A stretch of DNA of 64,000 bases from contig OZ024735.1 in NCBI GenBank assembly GCA_964016875.1, positions 2,286,469 through 2,350,468 of the forward strand. The letters are read 5' to 3'. The notes beneath the pieces were generated by a model. It searched no databases, was not told where the DNA came from, and saw only the letters and a list, made by a program, of their open reading frames with translations. The stretch is from Fallopia convolvulus (Eukaryota > Streptophyta > Magnoliopsida > Caryophyllales > Polygonaceae). Shown here one piece after another: positions 34,493-45,466 of the stretch; the first letter of the stretch is position 1; every line of letters begins with the position of its first letter. The translations under genes were made by a program, and so were the position numbers.

Positions 34493-35260
34493 CGGAAGAA
34501 AGAGAATTCAAGGTCATAAAAAACAAAGAGCCACGTGGCACCCTAGGGGCTACTCTGACAAGACAGGACGGGGATGGAGAAGTCGAAGCGCCAAAAAGAG
34601 AAGTCAAAGCGCCAAAAAGAGAAAAGAGAAGGTGGAATGGATGCCAGCGGTGGAAAGCAGCGGCGGAAACCCTAACGTCCCATCAATCCGCCGTCAAGGC
34701 GTTTGGGTTTCCAAGGATTTCAAAATTCAAAACCGCCGAAAGAAAGCGCAGAAACCCAGCCGTCGGTTGGAAGGCGAAGGGTTCAAGAGCAGGGCGTTCG
34801 CCGCCCTCACCCCACCGTCCCGCCACCACGATGCTGGTACGAAACACCAAGAAACGACCGTTGCCCGCTAGGGCACAAAGCCAAACAAAAAAAAAAGAGA
34901 AAAGAGCAAAGAAAAGTGGCGAGGAAAGCATGCGGGAACTCACGCCGACCTCACCACCACTGTTTCGCCGCCGTAGCGCCGGAGCGAAACACCGGGCGAC
35001 ACACCACCGCCCCTCCAGAACACAAAACAAAAAAAGACGGCGAACAATCAAAAGTAACAAACACCAAGGAATGAGAAGAAGAGGGTCGAGAACTTACTTG
35101 TTCGGAATCGGCGTAGAAAAAGCGGTGGTGCAACTGGAAGTTATGAAGGCTCGCCGGAAACCGTCTGAGAAAAACCTCTCCGCAGGAAACCGAAAGGGCA
35201 GAGAGAGAGAAGGCGAAAATGTTGAAAGAAGAAGATGAAGAGGAGGCGTGTGAGGTACGC

Positions 35261-35270
35261 CCTTATAAAG
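35261..35270 (-). promoter_or_regulatory. TATA box candidate for the antisense gene
   Basis: CTTTATAAGG on the minus strand is followed, in the direction of the antisense gene, by a CT-rich stretch (CCTCCTCTTCATCTTCTTC near 35245-35225), typical of plant promoters and leaders. The antisense exons start about 1 kb further on. Confidence 0.5.
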
Positions 35271-35562
35271 AACCGGCTTGGGCCTCCCCCGCTCCAAAAA
35301 GGTTTATTAGGCCCATCCCACTTAAACGGCCGATTAAGCAAAACATGGAGAACGGACCCAGGAAACTTCACCCATGCGAGCAAGGAAAAAAGCTATGTAT
35401 GGAGCCTCGAAAGGAGAGAGCCTCGCAAGATGATTGCCCCATGCTCGAAGGCATCACACCTCGCGAAGCGTCTGCCCGAGCTCTAAAAAACCTCGCACCC
35501 CGTGGCTCCAGGGAACTTATGCCCTGCGGCCCTCGGCGCGAGACCCCCAGGCCATGGGGTTG

Positions 35563-36370
35563 TGATGATACTCAAAAAGGTAAAGTAAGAAGTGGGCCCT
35601 GGGTACAACGGACACACAGACTCAACGGGCCCCCCGAGGATGATCCTGGGGCCCACAACCGTATCCCCCTTTTATTTTAACAAAATTCCTACCCCCGCGA
35701 GGTCCTCCGAAACCTCGGAACGAGGTCTAAACCTCGTAACCGACTCTACTGACACGCTCGCCCACCAGAACCACTCAACTAGCGCCCCTCCCTCGAGCCA
35801 ATCACCAGCTACCTCGCCTCTAGACCAATCAGAGCCCTTGATCTCGGGCGTCCCACATCGGACAATGATCAAAACTCGACTCTCCAATCCTCCATAAATA
35901 GAGGAGAACCTCGTATGGAAAAAGGGTCGAAAAACATCTTGAACTCAAGAACTATCTCGCTCGTTGAAGATCGACGTGATAGAAACCTCGATAGAAGACC
36001 TCGCTACAGACAAGCAAAGTCCACAAAAAAGACTTCAAGTCACATAGAGCCTCCGCTCACATCAAAGATCTCGCCACAAGACCTCGCAAAGTGCCTGTGT
36101 CATATCCTCTGTTCAATCTCGCATCAAGACAATCAAGAGATACTTAAGTGTTAGGATCATTTAGCAATTAGGAGATCTCGAATTCTATTGTACCGAGATC
36201 TCGAATCTCGCAGGAGGTCTAGGGTATAAACCTCGCTAGTTTGTTGGCCTCGTTGGCTTGTAATCTCACTGTAAAGTTAAGTCATAAATAAAGAAGCAAG
36301 TGTTTGCACTTTCGAAATACAACGATCTCGTTCTTTGTCTTCTAGCGAGTCTTTATTTCGGGTTTCATCA
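35563..36370 (+). repeat. 3' LTR of Tat element
   Basis: It is 808 bp and closely similar to the 5' LTR. It is followed by TSD ATTTG at 36371-36375. Confidence 0.93.
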
Positions 36371-36375
36371 ATTTG

Positions 36376-38700
36376 AATATTATGAATCTATAATTATATA
36401 TTGAATAATAAATACCCATTAGTTAAATATGTGTTTTGAAAGAAAGAAAATGTATATTATATGTCAGTTTTTATAGTTGTTGTGATAACATTGATATACT
36501 ATTTGAATAAGTTATCATTGTCAATTGAACAATATGAAAATTATTCGTATATTGAATTTTTTTATTAATTGAATAATACTAATAAACAACGTTACGTTCA
36601 ATACTATTGATATATTAATTGAATAAGTTCTCATCATCTGGTGTTTAAAAATGTATTGAATAATATTGATATGTTAATTGTATATGTTCTCGTCATCTTA
36701 TGCATAATGCAAATATTTTGCTAATATTGAATAATTATCAACTAATTGGTGAAAAAGTTCAATATAAGTTTCTTGTAATTTAATCTATAGATTGTGTAAT
36801 ATTTTGTTTCAGCTGGAACCATCAAGTGGGAAGAATATGTGTTTGACAATGATTCGGAATTTTCAGAATCTGAAAATGATGCACCTGTTGAAGAGGATAT
36901 AGTAGAAGATTCCAGTGGATTTAATTACCGTTCTGATTGCGTTTTGATGAAAAAGATAATCAGGAATGATATTGTTTGTTGAAAAAGTATATGTTTAACC
37001 TTGAATAATTACGATTCATATTATGAATAATATAATTGGAAGTGGACTATAAGCTATAAATACTACTATTAATGTTTGAATAAGTAGTTTTAACCATTTG
37101 AAAAAGTGACATTCATATAATGAATAATATGTTGTCAATTACATTGATAATGAATTTTTCGAATAAGATTGAATTAACGATCAAATAAGTGATTTGTATA
37201 TGATGAATAATATGTGAAAGTGTTTACACTTAGTGAACATAATATAGCTTTAATTGAATAAGCATTTTTTATGTTTTGAATAATTGTGATGAATAATATG
37301 CAAAAGTATTAGGTTTTGAATGACAACAAGATAATGTAATTGTAAAATGCATGAATGATATTGTTGGTTGAAAAAGTATATGTTTGACCTTGAATAATTA
37401 TGTTTCATATTATGAATAATATACCGGGAATTGGACTGTAAGCTACAGATACTACTATTAATGATTGAATAACCAGTTTTAAATAGTTGAGAAAGTGATA
37501 TTCATAGAATGAATAATATGTCGTCAAATAAATTAATAATGAATTATTCAAATAAGATCGACGTGACGATGTAATAAGTGATTTATATATGATGAATAAT
37601 AGGTGAAAGTGTTTACAATTAGTGAACATAGGAAAGCAAGAATAAATATTTGTCTTCAAACTTCATCCAATTACACATTTTCACAATTCTTGAATAACTC
37701 CATTGCAGAAGGCGCATATGTGGATAACAATTCTCGCTTAACAAGACACGACATTCTTGAATAACTGCAAAACATAACACATGTCTATGAATAACAATTC
37801 CCTCATATATGAATAACAAAATACGCATATATGAATAACAAATCACGTATATTCGAAAAAAATAAATCACTCCACATATCGATATAATAAAAACAATATG
37901 AAAAAGTAAATGAAGCTATTTGAAAAACAACATTGCACATCTTGAATTTTTAAATATGAGCATGTATTGATATGAGTGTACTATTAAATAACAAATACAA
38001 TTCTTTTGAAAAACAGTTGTTAATATGGTGAAAAATATACGGTCCTTTGTATAAAGTCATGTTATGAATAATCATTACATTATTTATGAAAAACATTGAT
38101 GAATACTTTGAAAAATATTTTGTGATTCAAACAATAGAATAACTCATTACAATAGAATAATTGTGTAAACACAATAGAGTAATTCACTACAATGAATTAA
38201 ATAATCCTAATGTTTTGTGATTCGAACAACAACTTTTTTCCTATTGAACAACATAATACATTCTTTTGAACAATAATGCTATTTTAAATAAATAAAAACA
38301 CATACTTTTTTCCTTCTTGCATTTGTTGTTTTTCTTCACCTTGGGAGACCTCGCCATTTAATCTATTCATTACAAAAAACATACATCAACGAATACACCA
38401 ATTTCGGGGGATTGCATATCTTAACAACATGCAAAATAACACTCATCAACTGCGTCTCATCTATAATCAACACCAAACGCTATACCCTAATTTTGTGAAC
38501 TCATTACTAAGTAAACCCTAAATTTTTCCGACTTGCAAATAAATTAGGGCCAATTTCTATCCAATACTTGAATAATGATCCCAAAAATTAAGAAAAATCC
38601 TTCAAATAGCATCCACTGAACTGTAAAAATATATATAATACGAAGTAAATGAATATTTGTGTGTAAAAACCAACGATTTTACTGAATAATTTGCACAATC
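36376..38700 (+). repeat. GAATAA-rich AT region
   Basis: By eye I count about 30 GAATAA on the plus strand, mostly as TTGAATAA, ATGAATAATATG or TATGAATAAC, and very few on the minus strand. Weaker GAAAAA(C/G) and GAACAA variants fill between them. Apart from 36813-36982 there is no plausible coding frame. Confidence 0.75.
36813..36982 (+). other. Candidate exon 2 of short split frame
   Basis: It follows a pyrimidine-rich acceptor (TTTTGTTTCAG, AG 36811-36812). The encoded stretch is acidic (WEEYVFDNDSEFSESEND, VEEDIVEDSS) and ends at TGA 36980-36982. The acidic start is reminiscent of FAR1-type, MULE-derived proteins before their DNA-binding domain, but no FAR1 domain follows. The Tat insertion now lies in the intron between it and 23974-23983. 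I do not recognise the protein with confidence. Confidence 0.4.
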
Positions 38701-39071
38701 ACAAAAAAAATTGCATAATCAATAAGCTTGCTTACGGAATCTTGAAGATGGATCTTGAGATTGAAGAAGATGATTAGAAATCATTGTCCACATGCGTTGA
38801 AGAGAGAGAGAAGACAAATGGTTTCGGATTTGGAGAGAAATAATACATCCCGAAATTATTGGGAGCAATTTGTTGATTTGGATAGAAAATACCCAAAAAT
38901 TAGGTGCTAGGGCTAGATACAAAAAATTATTCTCCCCCATCTCTTTACAATGCACCTTTTTTATTTTAAATCAGAACCGTTCAATTTATCTAATCTAATA
39001 GTTGGGTTTTAACCACATGCTTTACTCTAATAATGCATTTCCCTAGAGCGTCATTCTTGATAATAATTAAC
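38701..39071 (-). other. Leader-like stretch, possible element end
   Basis: On the minus strand a CT-rich stretch (TTTGTCTTCTCTCTCTCTTC near 38818-38799) precedes a 23-codon frame that ends near a GTAAGC donor-like site at 38738-38733. It looks like the 5' end of a transcript running leftward. Nothing in it is recognised. Confidence 0.35.
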
Positions 39072-39122
39072 AACTTTTGCCTTCTTTTATCTTTATTTTT
39101 TTTATCCAACAACTCAATACCA

Positions 39123-39660
39123 TTAAGTAGTAATATCTTTTACAACAAGACAAAGCAATTCAACAGGACAAGCATTAGAATCTGAATAAAATAGACAAGA
39201 AGTTGGCCGAAGAGACGCCAACGAATGCAAAGGGGCATTTGCCAGTCTTCTAACAAAGGACCAAGAGCAATGATGCAACTCCCATGCCTTTGCCAAAATT
39301 CTTGCAATGATAATCCCAACAGTAGTTCGGGGGATTGAAGAGACCCTAATCTTCGACACCAGTGCAAGGCAATCGGTCTCAACCACCAGATTTTGAATTC
39401 CTTGTTGTGCAGATAACTCCATGCCCCATAGAATAGCTTCCGCTTCAGCTAACTCAACTATTGTTCCTTCCTGAATTCTTCGTGTCGCTGCAAATACAAT
39501 CCGACCAAATTCATCTCTACAAATCACAGCTACACCACAAACCTTCTCAAGAGCATAGGCATCACAATTGATCTTGTAAAACCTAGTACTTGGTTTCTCC
39601 CAAGAATGTTGTGTCACTAGTGAGACATTCTAACTCATTGTCAAATATAGTACAAAAAGA
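39123..39660 (-). pseudogene. LINE RNase H-like domain
   Basis: A domain of 164 codons (39617-39123) with INCDAYALEKVCGVAVICRD, ELAEAEAILWGMELS and LVVETDCLALVSK, matching 1161-1664 closely. It is the last domain of ORF2 and lies after the organellar insertion. The frame itself is open. Confidence 0.88.
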
Positions 39661-40390
39661 ATTCGATCTCCTTTCATTTCTTTTTTTTTTTTCTATTTCC
39701 CTCGCACATTACGTGACTTTCTACAAACCATCTAAGTGATGCTCGATGCTATCCTCGTGGTACAAAGTTCGCGATGCAAATTTCTTTTTGATATCTTATT
39801 TGAATTTGTTGACGTCTTATAACTCAAAAGGCATCTTGTATTTCATAAAAATTGGGGGCAATATGATCTTTACGTAAAGGCCATCCTATCCAACTTTCGG
39901 GCATTAAAATAAATTTTAGGCGTGGATGATTATCATAAAAGATTCCCAACATATCATAGGATTCCCATTCTTGAAAATCCACACTTTTCCAAACCCAGAA
40001 AACAGACGGAATTCGAGGGTTCCTCCTTGGGGAAAATACTTTTATGCATCCCTCTTCGAGTTGATCCACACCAAATTCTATTCTCGTAAGATGATACACA
40101 CTAGCTAACAACCCACCCGGTTCGACATCATAGGCACATTGGGAACGTAGATAATTGTAACCATATACATATAAAATGACAGCAATGGAATCGCTTTGGC
40201 CTTTAAGAGTACTCGTTCCCTATCTTTGTTTCTATTGTATTCTATCTCATCGTATAACATTTTGTTCTGCGATATTTGAGAATCTCCGTTAATACCTCGA
40301 TGTAGGTCCGGGATAATCCTTTGTTCCATAATCTCGGGGCTAATTACAACTAGCCAATTAAGAATTCTCGGATGTACTAGTACTAGGGTG
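39640..40390 (-). other. Organellar DNA insertion in LINE
   Basis: The LINE homology to copy no. 1 stops near 40390 and resumes near 39640. Between them lies the plastid ndhJ fragment (39824-40192). The stretch 40193-40390 carries a short frame (EQRIIPDLHRGINGDSQISQ) of unknown origin, not the plastid 5' part of ndhJ, so two pieces may have been joined. Source may be plastid directly, or mitochondrial DNA that had earlier taken up plastid DNA. Confidence 0.8.
39824..40192 (-). pseudogene. ndhJ: Plastid ndhJ fragment (NUPT or via mitochondrion)
   Basis: The minus-strand frame is clearly NdhJ, subunit J of the plastid NAD(P)H dehydrogenase complex: SIAVILYVYGYNYLRSQC, then LLASVYHLTRIEFGVDQ, CIKVFSPRRNPRIPSVFWVW and PESWIGWPLRKD. 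It lacks the first third of the protein (the start Met region). The frame is open for 122 codons to TGA 39824-39826, with a few amino acid changes relative to typical plastid copies. Without promoter and start it is a non-functional nuclear copy. Confidence 0.93.
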
Positions 40391-40635
40391 CATCAAAGAG
40401 ACTGATCAATATTCTCCAAAATATTCAGACAACTATCAATTACTTCTTGACATGTTAATAGCTTTCCTTCAAATATTCTAAGATTCCTCTCCCTCCAAAT
40501 TAAGTTCCCACGCCACTATTGGCCATAATTTGATAGCCTCATTCTCCATCTTATCAAAGACTTGATTCGCCCAATCACTAAAGTGATAAACTCTCGAATT
40601 CAGCATAGTAAACACATGCAAATTCATCCATACCT

Positions 40636-41124
40636 TCAAGCCAAATTGCAGTGGCAAAAGACATGCATTACAGTTTCATGATCTCTACATTCTTCACAAG
40701 CATCCTCAACAACAACCTTACGTCTTTGAAGATTTGATTTACATGGTAAAATCTCCTTCGACGCACACCATAGAAAATTTTTAATATTCGGAGTCACCGG
40801 CGTTTTCCACAGCTTTTTCCAAAATGCTTTCCTAGCCTGCTCATCAGAAGTATCTCCCCTATTCTTCCCGCCTTTCAGACTATTGACAAGTGCATGATAA
40901 GCAGACCTAACCGAGAACTGCCCATCTTTCTCATGAAACCAAATGAGTTGATCTTCAACAGTCATATCAACGAGATGAATCTTTAATACCAGCTCAACAT
41001 CAATGGGATTAAGTAGATTCCTCACTAAAACCTCGTCCCATTTATTTTGACTACAATCTATAAGATCACGAACCACCAAAACATTCACATGACTCAGTTT
41101 TTGAGATACAACCTTGAAAGACAC
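40636..41124 (-). pseudogene. LINE zinc-binding domain (zf-RVT)
   Basis: It is the counterpart of 342-880. It has LIWFHEKDGQFSVRSAYHALV and the Cys/His cluster ACEECRDHETVMHVFCHC. The Cys/His ligands are kept. Confidence 0.88.
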
Positions 41125-41149
41125 AGGTCAGGGAATCCAATTATCTTCA

Positions 41150-42900
41150 AAAATATTAAAAGACCCGCCATTTCCTACTTGCCAATACAATCCCAAATCA
41201 AGAACCTCTCTTGCCTTGAAAATGCTCCTCCACGTGTAGCTAGGATTATATCCAACATGAGCACTCAAGAACGAAGTATTAGGAAAATACCTTGCCTTAA
41301 GCAACTTTGCAAGAAGAGAGTCAGGGTGTTGGATAAGCCTCCATCCCTATTTCGTCAAGAAAGCAAGATTGAACGCATGAAGGTCCTGAAAGCCTAACCC
41401 TCCCCGGTCTTTTGAAATCCCCAAATTCCGCCAACTAAGTCAATGCATTTTCCTCTTTGAACCTTCATACTCCTAGAGAAAATCACACATCATCTATTCA
41501 ACTTCGTTGGAAAAATCCACAAGCAACAGAAAGCAAGACATAGCATAATTGGGAATTGCTTGCACAACATCTTTAAGTAGGACTTCTTTTTCGGCTCTTG
41601 AAAGGTACCTTTCCTTCCACCCTTTTGATTTTTTTTCCAAATCCTCTCTTTAAGGTGATTAAAATAACCTTTTTTGACCTTCCAACCATCGTTGGTAGAC
41701 CAAGATATTGCTCATTCTTATCTACCTCCCTGACATTCAGAATACGTTGAATATCTCCCTTCCTGTCATCATGAACATTCTTGTTGAAAGACAGCTCCGA
41801 TTTTGCAAAGTTGACTTGTTGTCCCGACAGTGCTCCATAAGCCTAGAGTATATGAACATTTTCATGAGCATGTTGACAATTCACCCTTGCAAACATAACA
41901 CTGTCATCCGCAAAAAATAAATGAGACATTGCTTGAGCATTCCTAGCAATTCTGATTCCATGAATCCTACCCGCCTCTTCACTCTACCTAATCAAACCTG
42001 CTAACCCCTCAACACAAAACAAAAATAGGTAAGGTGACAACGGATCCCCCTATCGAATTCCTCTTTTAGGACAAAAAGGATGAGAAGGAGTCCCATCAAT
42101 AAGGACCGAAAAAGAAACCGAGCGAACACAACTCATGATTAAATTCACCCATTCATTCTCAAAACCCATCTAAATAATACAGTTTTCTAAAAACAGCAAC
42201 TCAACCCTATTGTATGCCTTCGCCATATCCAACTTGAGTGCCATATAACCTGTCTTTCATGTCCTCTTTGTTTTCATATAGTGAAATATTTCAAATGCTG
42301 AGAGAACATTATCAGTAATTAATCTTCCTAGAACAAAAGCACTCTGAGTCGGTGAAATAACCTTGTGAAGCACCATCTTCAATATGTTAGCTAACACTTT
42401 GGAAATAATTTTGTAAAGCACATTACAAAATCTAATAGTCTTAGATATTTCATACGAAACGGGTCTTTTATTTTTGGAATAAGAGAAATGAAAGTATGAT
42501 TTAGATTTTTAGGAAAAGGAGCACCATTTAGAATATTTAGACAAAAATGTATAACATCATTGCCAAAGATATTCCAATGATGTTGGTAAAAAAGAGCAGA
42601 CATGCCATCAGGACCTGGTGATTTTGTGGGGTTCATAGAAAAAAGGGCAGACTGTACCTCCTCCCTAGTGAAGGGACGCAAGAGATCGACGTTATTATCC
42701 TCCGATATTATAGGCGGGATTCCTTGAGGAACCGTGTTTGAGAGTGCATTATGATCAAATTTAAACAAGTTACAGAAGTAATCAACCGCCACATTTGTCT
42801 TACCTCTCTTACTCCTCCACGCCATCCCTTCCTCATCAACTAGTCTTCTGATTTTGTTTCTCTTTTTTCTACCATTCGCCTTTTGATGAAAGAACGTTGT
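41150..42900 (-). pseudogene. LINE ORF2 reverse transcriptase
   Basis: The frame at 42825-42391 starts the RT (FTREEVQSALFSMNPTKSPGPDGM, then FISLIPKIKDP). The rest lies in other frames. The catalytic FADD box is readable at 41915-41904. Further blocks reach the zinc-binding domain. There are many stops, so it is inactive. Confidence 0.85.
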
Positions 42901-43072
42901 ATTTTGATACCCCTATTTGAATTCATTAGCCTTTGCCCGTTGGTACCACAACATTTCTTCCTTTTCCATTAAATCTTCATCAACTCTTTCCAGATTCTTT
43001 CTTGCTCGAATTTGATCACCCATCATGCCATTCTTACACAACTCTCTAAGTTGATCTCTAACCTTCTTCAGT

Positions 43073-43968
43073 TTAATCAAACTCCTCATGATTCCATTCC
43101 TTTAAAGAAGCAACACAACTTTCAATCTTTTCAACAACAGACACGACTCCACCTCTAATTCCCGGCAAATTCCATGCATTATGCACTAAATGATCACCAC
43201 CTTCATTTGAAGTCCACATTGCCTCAAATCGAAAAGGCCTAGGGCCTCTTCTTTCATCAACGTCCTCTTCCTCAAAATGAAAGAGATCAATTACAATCGG
43301 TACATGATCTGATCCCTCCCTACAAAGATGTCTCACATTCGCACCCGGGAAAATCTCCAACCATTTCTCATTTGCCATTGCCATATCAATCCTTTCCGCA
43401 CTAAAATCTCCATCCTCTCTCCCATTATCCAATGTAAAACGAGCACCCGAGAACATAATTTCACTAAAATGGCAACTTTCGAGAGCATTTCTAAAGTTCA
43501 ACACTTCTCTCATGTCAATTGGCGAGCCACCTTCCTTATCTTCTTCATGTAAAACCTGATTAAAATCACCAAAGCAAACCCACCCTTCATGATGATCCTC
43601 CCCTAAGCGTCTTAAAAGATCCCAAGACATAGCTTTCTCCTCCTTTCTTGGCCACCCGTAAAATCTCGTGGCCCTCCACTCACCCCACCCTCATTACAGC
43701 GTACCAAGGCATCAATATGGTGCGCCGTATAAGACTGAACCAAAATTTTATATCCTCCTTCCACAACAAACAAAGTCCTCCCGCTTTTCCAACACAATCC
43801 ACAGTAAAACAACCAGCCATTCCTAGTTTTGTTCTAACCACCTCCATATTTTTCCTATCACATTTAGTCTCCAATAAGAAGACTAATTTTGTGGATTCCC
43901 TTCTCACCAAATTGATGATACGACTAACCTGCACGGGCCTTCCCCAATCCTCGATAGTTGTACCTTAA
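43073..43968 (-). pseudogene. LINE ORF2 endonuclease (APE type)
   Basis: Two overlapping frames (43934-43680 and 43630-43073) give an apurinic-type endonuclease. LVFLLETKC holds the Glu. GWVCFGDFNQVL holds Asp and Asn, RIDMAMAN stands for the usual RLDR-like block, and EGSDHVPIVIDL holds the final Asp-His. A frame change lies between. It would nick target DNA to start reverse transcription. Confidence 0.88.
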
Positions 43969-44587
43969 CAGACTCTTGGCGTTCGGCATGAAGGGCTCTG
44001 CACCCCCGCCGATGGAGTAAAAATGATTTGTTTTTTTGTAGATACAATCACCTCAGTCACTTCATCATCCACGTCCATTCTATCTCTTTTCACCCCCGAC
44101 TCTATCTTAGTTTTTCCCCTTTCAATTTTCCGAGCCTGCCTCTTCCATTTTTTATGACCATTATCCTTCCCATTCATAACCTCTTTATCCTCCTCTACTA
44201 TTTCTTTTTTTTTCTACCCTTTCTCCCTCCATTTCTCTCACCTCTTCTTCTAGTATCTTTCCACTCTCATCTTTTCCCTCATTAAGGTTCATTTGTTCCA
44301 ACCTTAGTTGCACCATATTTGTCTCAATTTCATTCGCTGCTCCATTTTCTGTCAACAGCTTGTCTTGCCCAGCATTAGTGATCATTCCTCTTCCCTCTTC
44401 ATTCGTGTTTTCTTCATCAAGAAAAGCAAGCAGCGACTTTCCAGTCGACCCTCATCCCCCTTCAGCATCAGTGATCTTTTTTTTCATGTACCATTCATCT
44501 TATAATTTTCCTCTCTTGCTCACGCTCATACTCGGTTCTATGTTGACCTCTTCTCACTGGGGACACACGAAGCCACTCACCATACTC

Positions 44588-45260
44588 CTAATGCTGATCT
44601 TTATCATCTTCCTCATTACAGTCAACTTCTACATGACCCAAGAGGCTACACACATAGCAAAAGTTTGGTAGTCTCTCATATTTGATCTCATCCCAAATCT
44701 TTCTCCCGTTAATTCGCAGCACTAGACCTCTTTGCATCGGCTTTATAACATTTACCAACACTCGCAATCTTATATAGCACATATTAGGGTTTCTTCTTCA
44801 TCTACTTCTTGTAGACCCCTATAAGCTTTTCTGATGACCTCTGTTGTTTCCTTCGTTATCGCATCGAGTGGCAGGTCATAAACCCTAATCCATAAAGGCA
44901 CCGTATCCACCACTATTTTGGATGGTTGTTCATCCCTGGCTCTTTCAGCGTAAGTAAAGCCTTGTCAAAGGCCCAAGGTCCTCCTCGAAGCACAACATCC
45001 TTTTCCGATTTGTCCTCAAACCGGAACAAGAATAAGTTTTGACGTAGTTCTCGAAATATGAAGTCGTATTTCAGTTCCCATGCTCCCTTCATAGTTGCCT
45101 TGAGTGCAAAGGAATTGAACGGTCTTGATGTCATGAGTGTACCAACAAGAACAAGACTATTATCAGGACTCTCACCCTCTTTCGACCCTTCTGTTCCATG
45201 AAAAATCTCAACTTCCTCCGCTGTTAGTTTCAAATCACGTTTTTTCCTTCCTTCTTGCAA
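44588..45260 (-). pseudogene. LINE ORF1 (DUF4283 and zinc knuckle)
   Basis: The first frame (45260-44913) has the plant LINE ORF1 domain DUF4283 (LVLVGTLMTSRPFNSFALKA, then FRFEDKSEKDVVLRGGPWAFDKALL). The next (to 44588) carries WIRVYDLP-like and INGRKIWDEIKYERLPNFCY stretches, ending in the knuckle CYVCSLLGHVEVDC, with all four ligands. The two are separated by frame changes near 44910. ORF1 binds the element RNA. A region rich in E, K and M codons follows to about 44000. Confidence 0.85.
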
Positions 45261-45466
45261 ACTATCTGTAACCTGTAAAGACTAATCATATATGCACTCT
45301 CGAACACGTACTAGCAAAACCCGCACGAGATCGGCGAGAATACCCCTGCTCCCATGGCCCTAGGCTGGAGAGAAGAAAGACGATCGTAGAAGGCTAGAAG
45401 CGTAGTCGCCAGAATCACTCGTAATCCCTATGATTTTGAAGAGTTCGCCTAACTTTTGCCTTCTTT

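Larger units (their letters stand above)
24297..36370 (+). mobile_element. Tat-type Ty3/gypsy retrotransposon
   Basis: LTRs 24297-25103 (807 bp) and 35563-36370 (808 bp) run from TGATGATACTC to TTTCATCA. A perfect target duplication ATTTG flanks the element (24292-24296 and 36371-36375). The primer site at about 25105 begins TGGCGCCGTCTGTGGG. Pol has RT, RNase H, a second archaeal-type RNase H and integrase, the dual RNase H being a mark of the Tat lineage. A long 3' region holds a 43-bp minisatellite and an antisense spliced gene. Gag and most of the protease are deleted, pol has nonsense changes, and a solo LTR sits in the second RNase H. It is non-autonomous at best. Confidence 0.93.
23700..39030 (+). 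mobile_element. Candidate MULE-like unit split by the Tat element
   Basis: The Tat element at 24297-36370 lies between a left flank (about 23700-24296) and a right flank (36376-39030). The flanks look like one older unit. A 10-base exon with donor GTTAGT on the left joins in frame to an exon after TTTCAG on the right, and GAATAA words occur on both sides and are dense on the right. The right end has a leader-like stretch pointing inward, as seen in Mutator-type elements. Both outer ends are guesses and no target duplication was found. It could instead be an ordinary gene with an AT-rich intron. Confidence 0.35.
39088..45450 (-). mobile_element. Full-length L1-type LINE, split by organellar DNA
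   Basis: A 16-bp direct repeat (AACTTTTGCCTTCTTT at 39072-39087 and 45451-45466) flanks the element, the length expected from target-primed reverse transcription. On the minus strand the order is ORF1 (45260-44588), endonuclease (43968-43073), RT (about 42900-41150), zinc-binding domain (41124-40636), RNase H (39660-39123) and an A-rich end (about 39105-39090). Stops and frameshifts occur throughout. About 750 bp of organellar DNA sits between the zinc-binding and RNase H domains. Confidence 0.9.

Noticed and set aside
39824..40192. ndhJ as a functional nuclear gene
   Set aside because: It lacks the N-terminal part, start codon, promoter and transit peptide and is embedded in a dead LINE.
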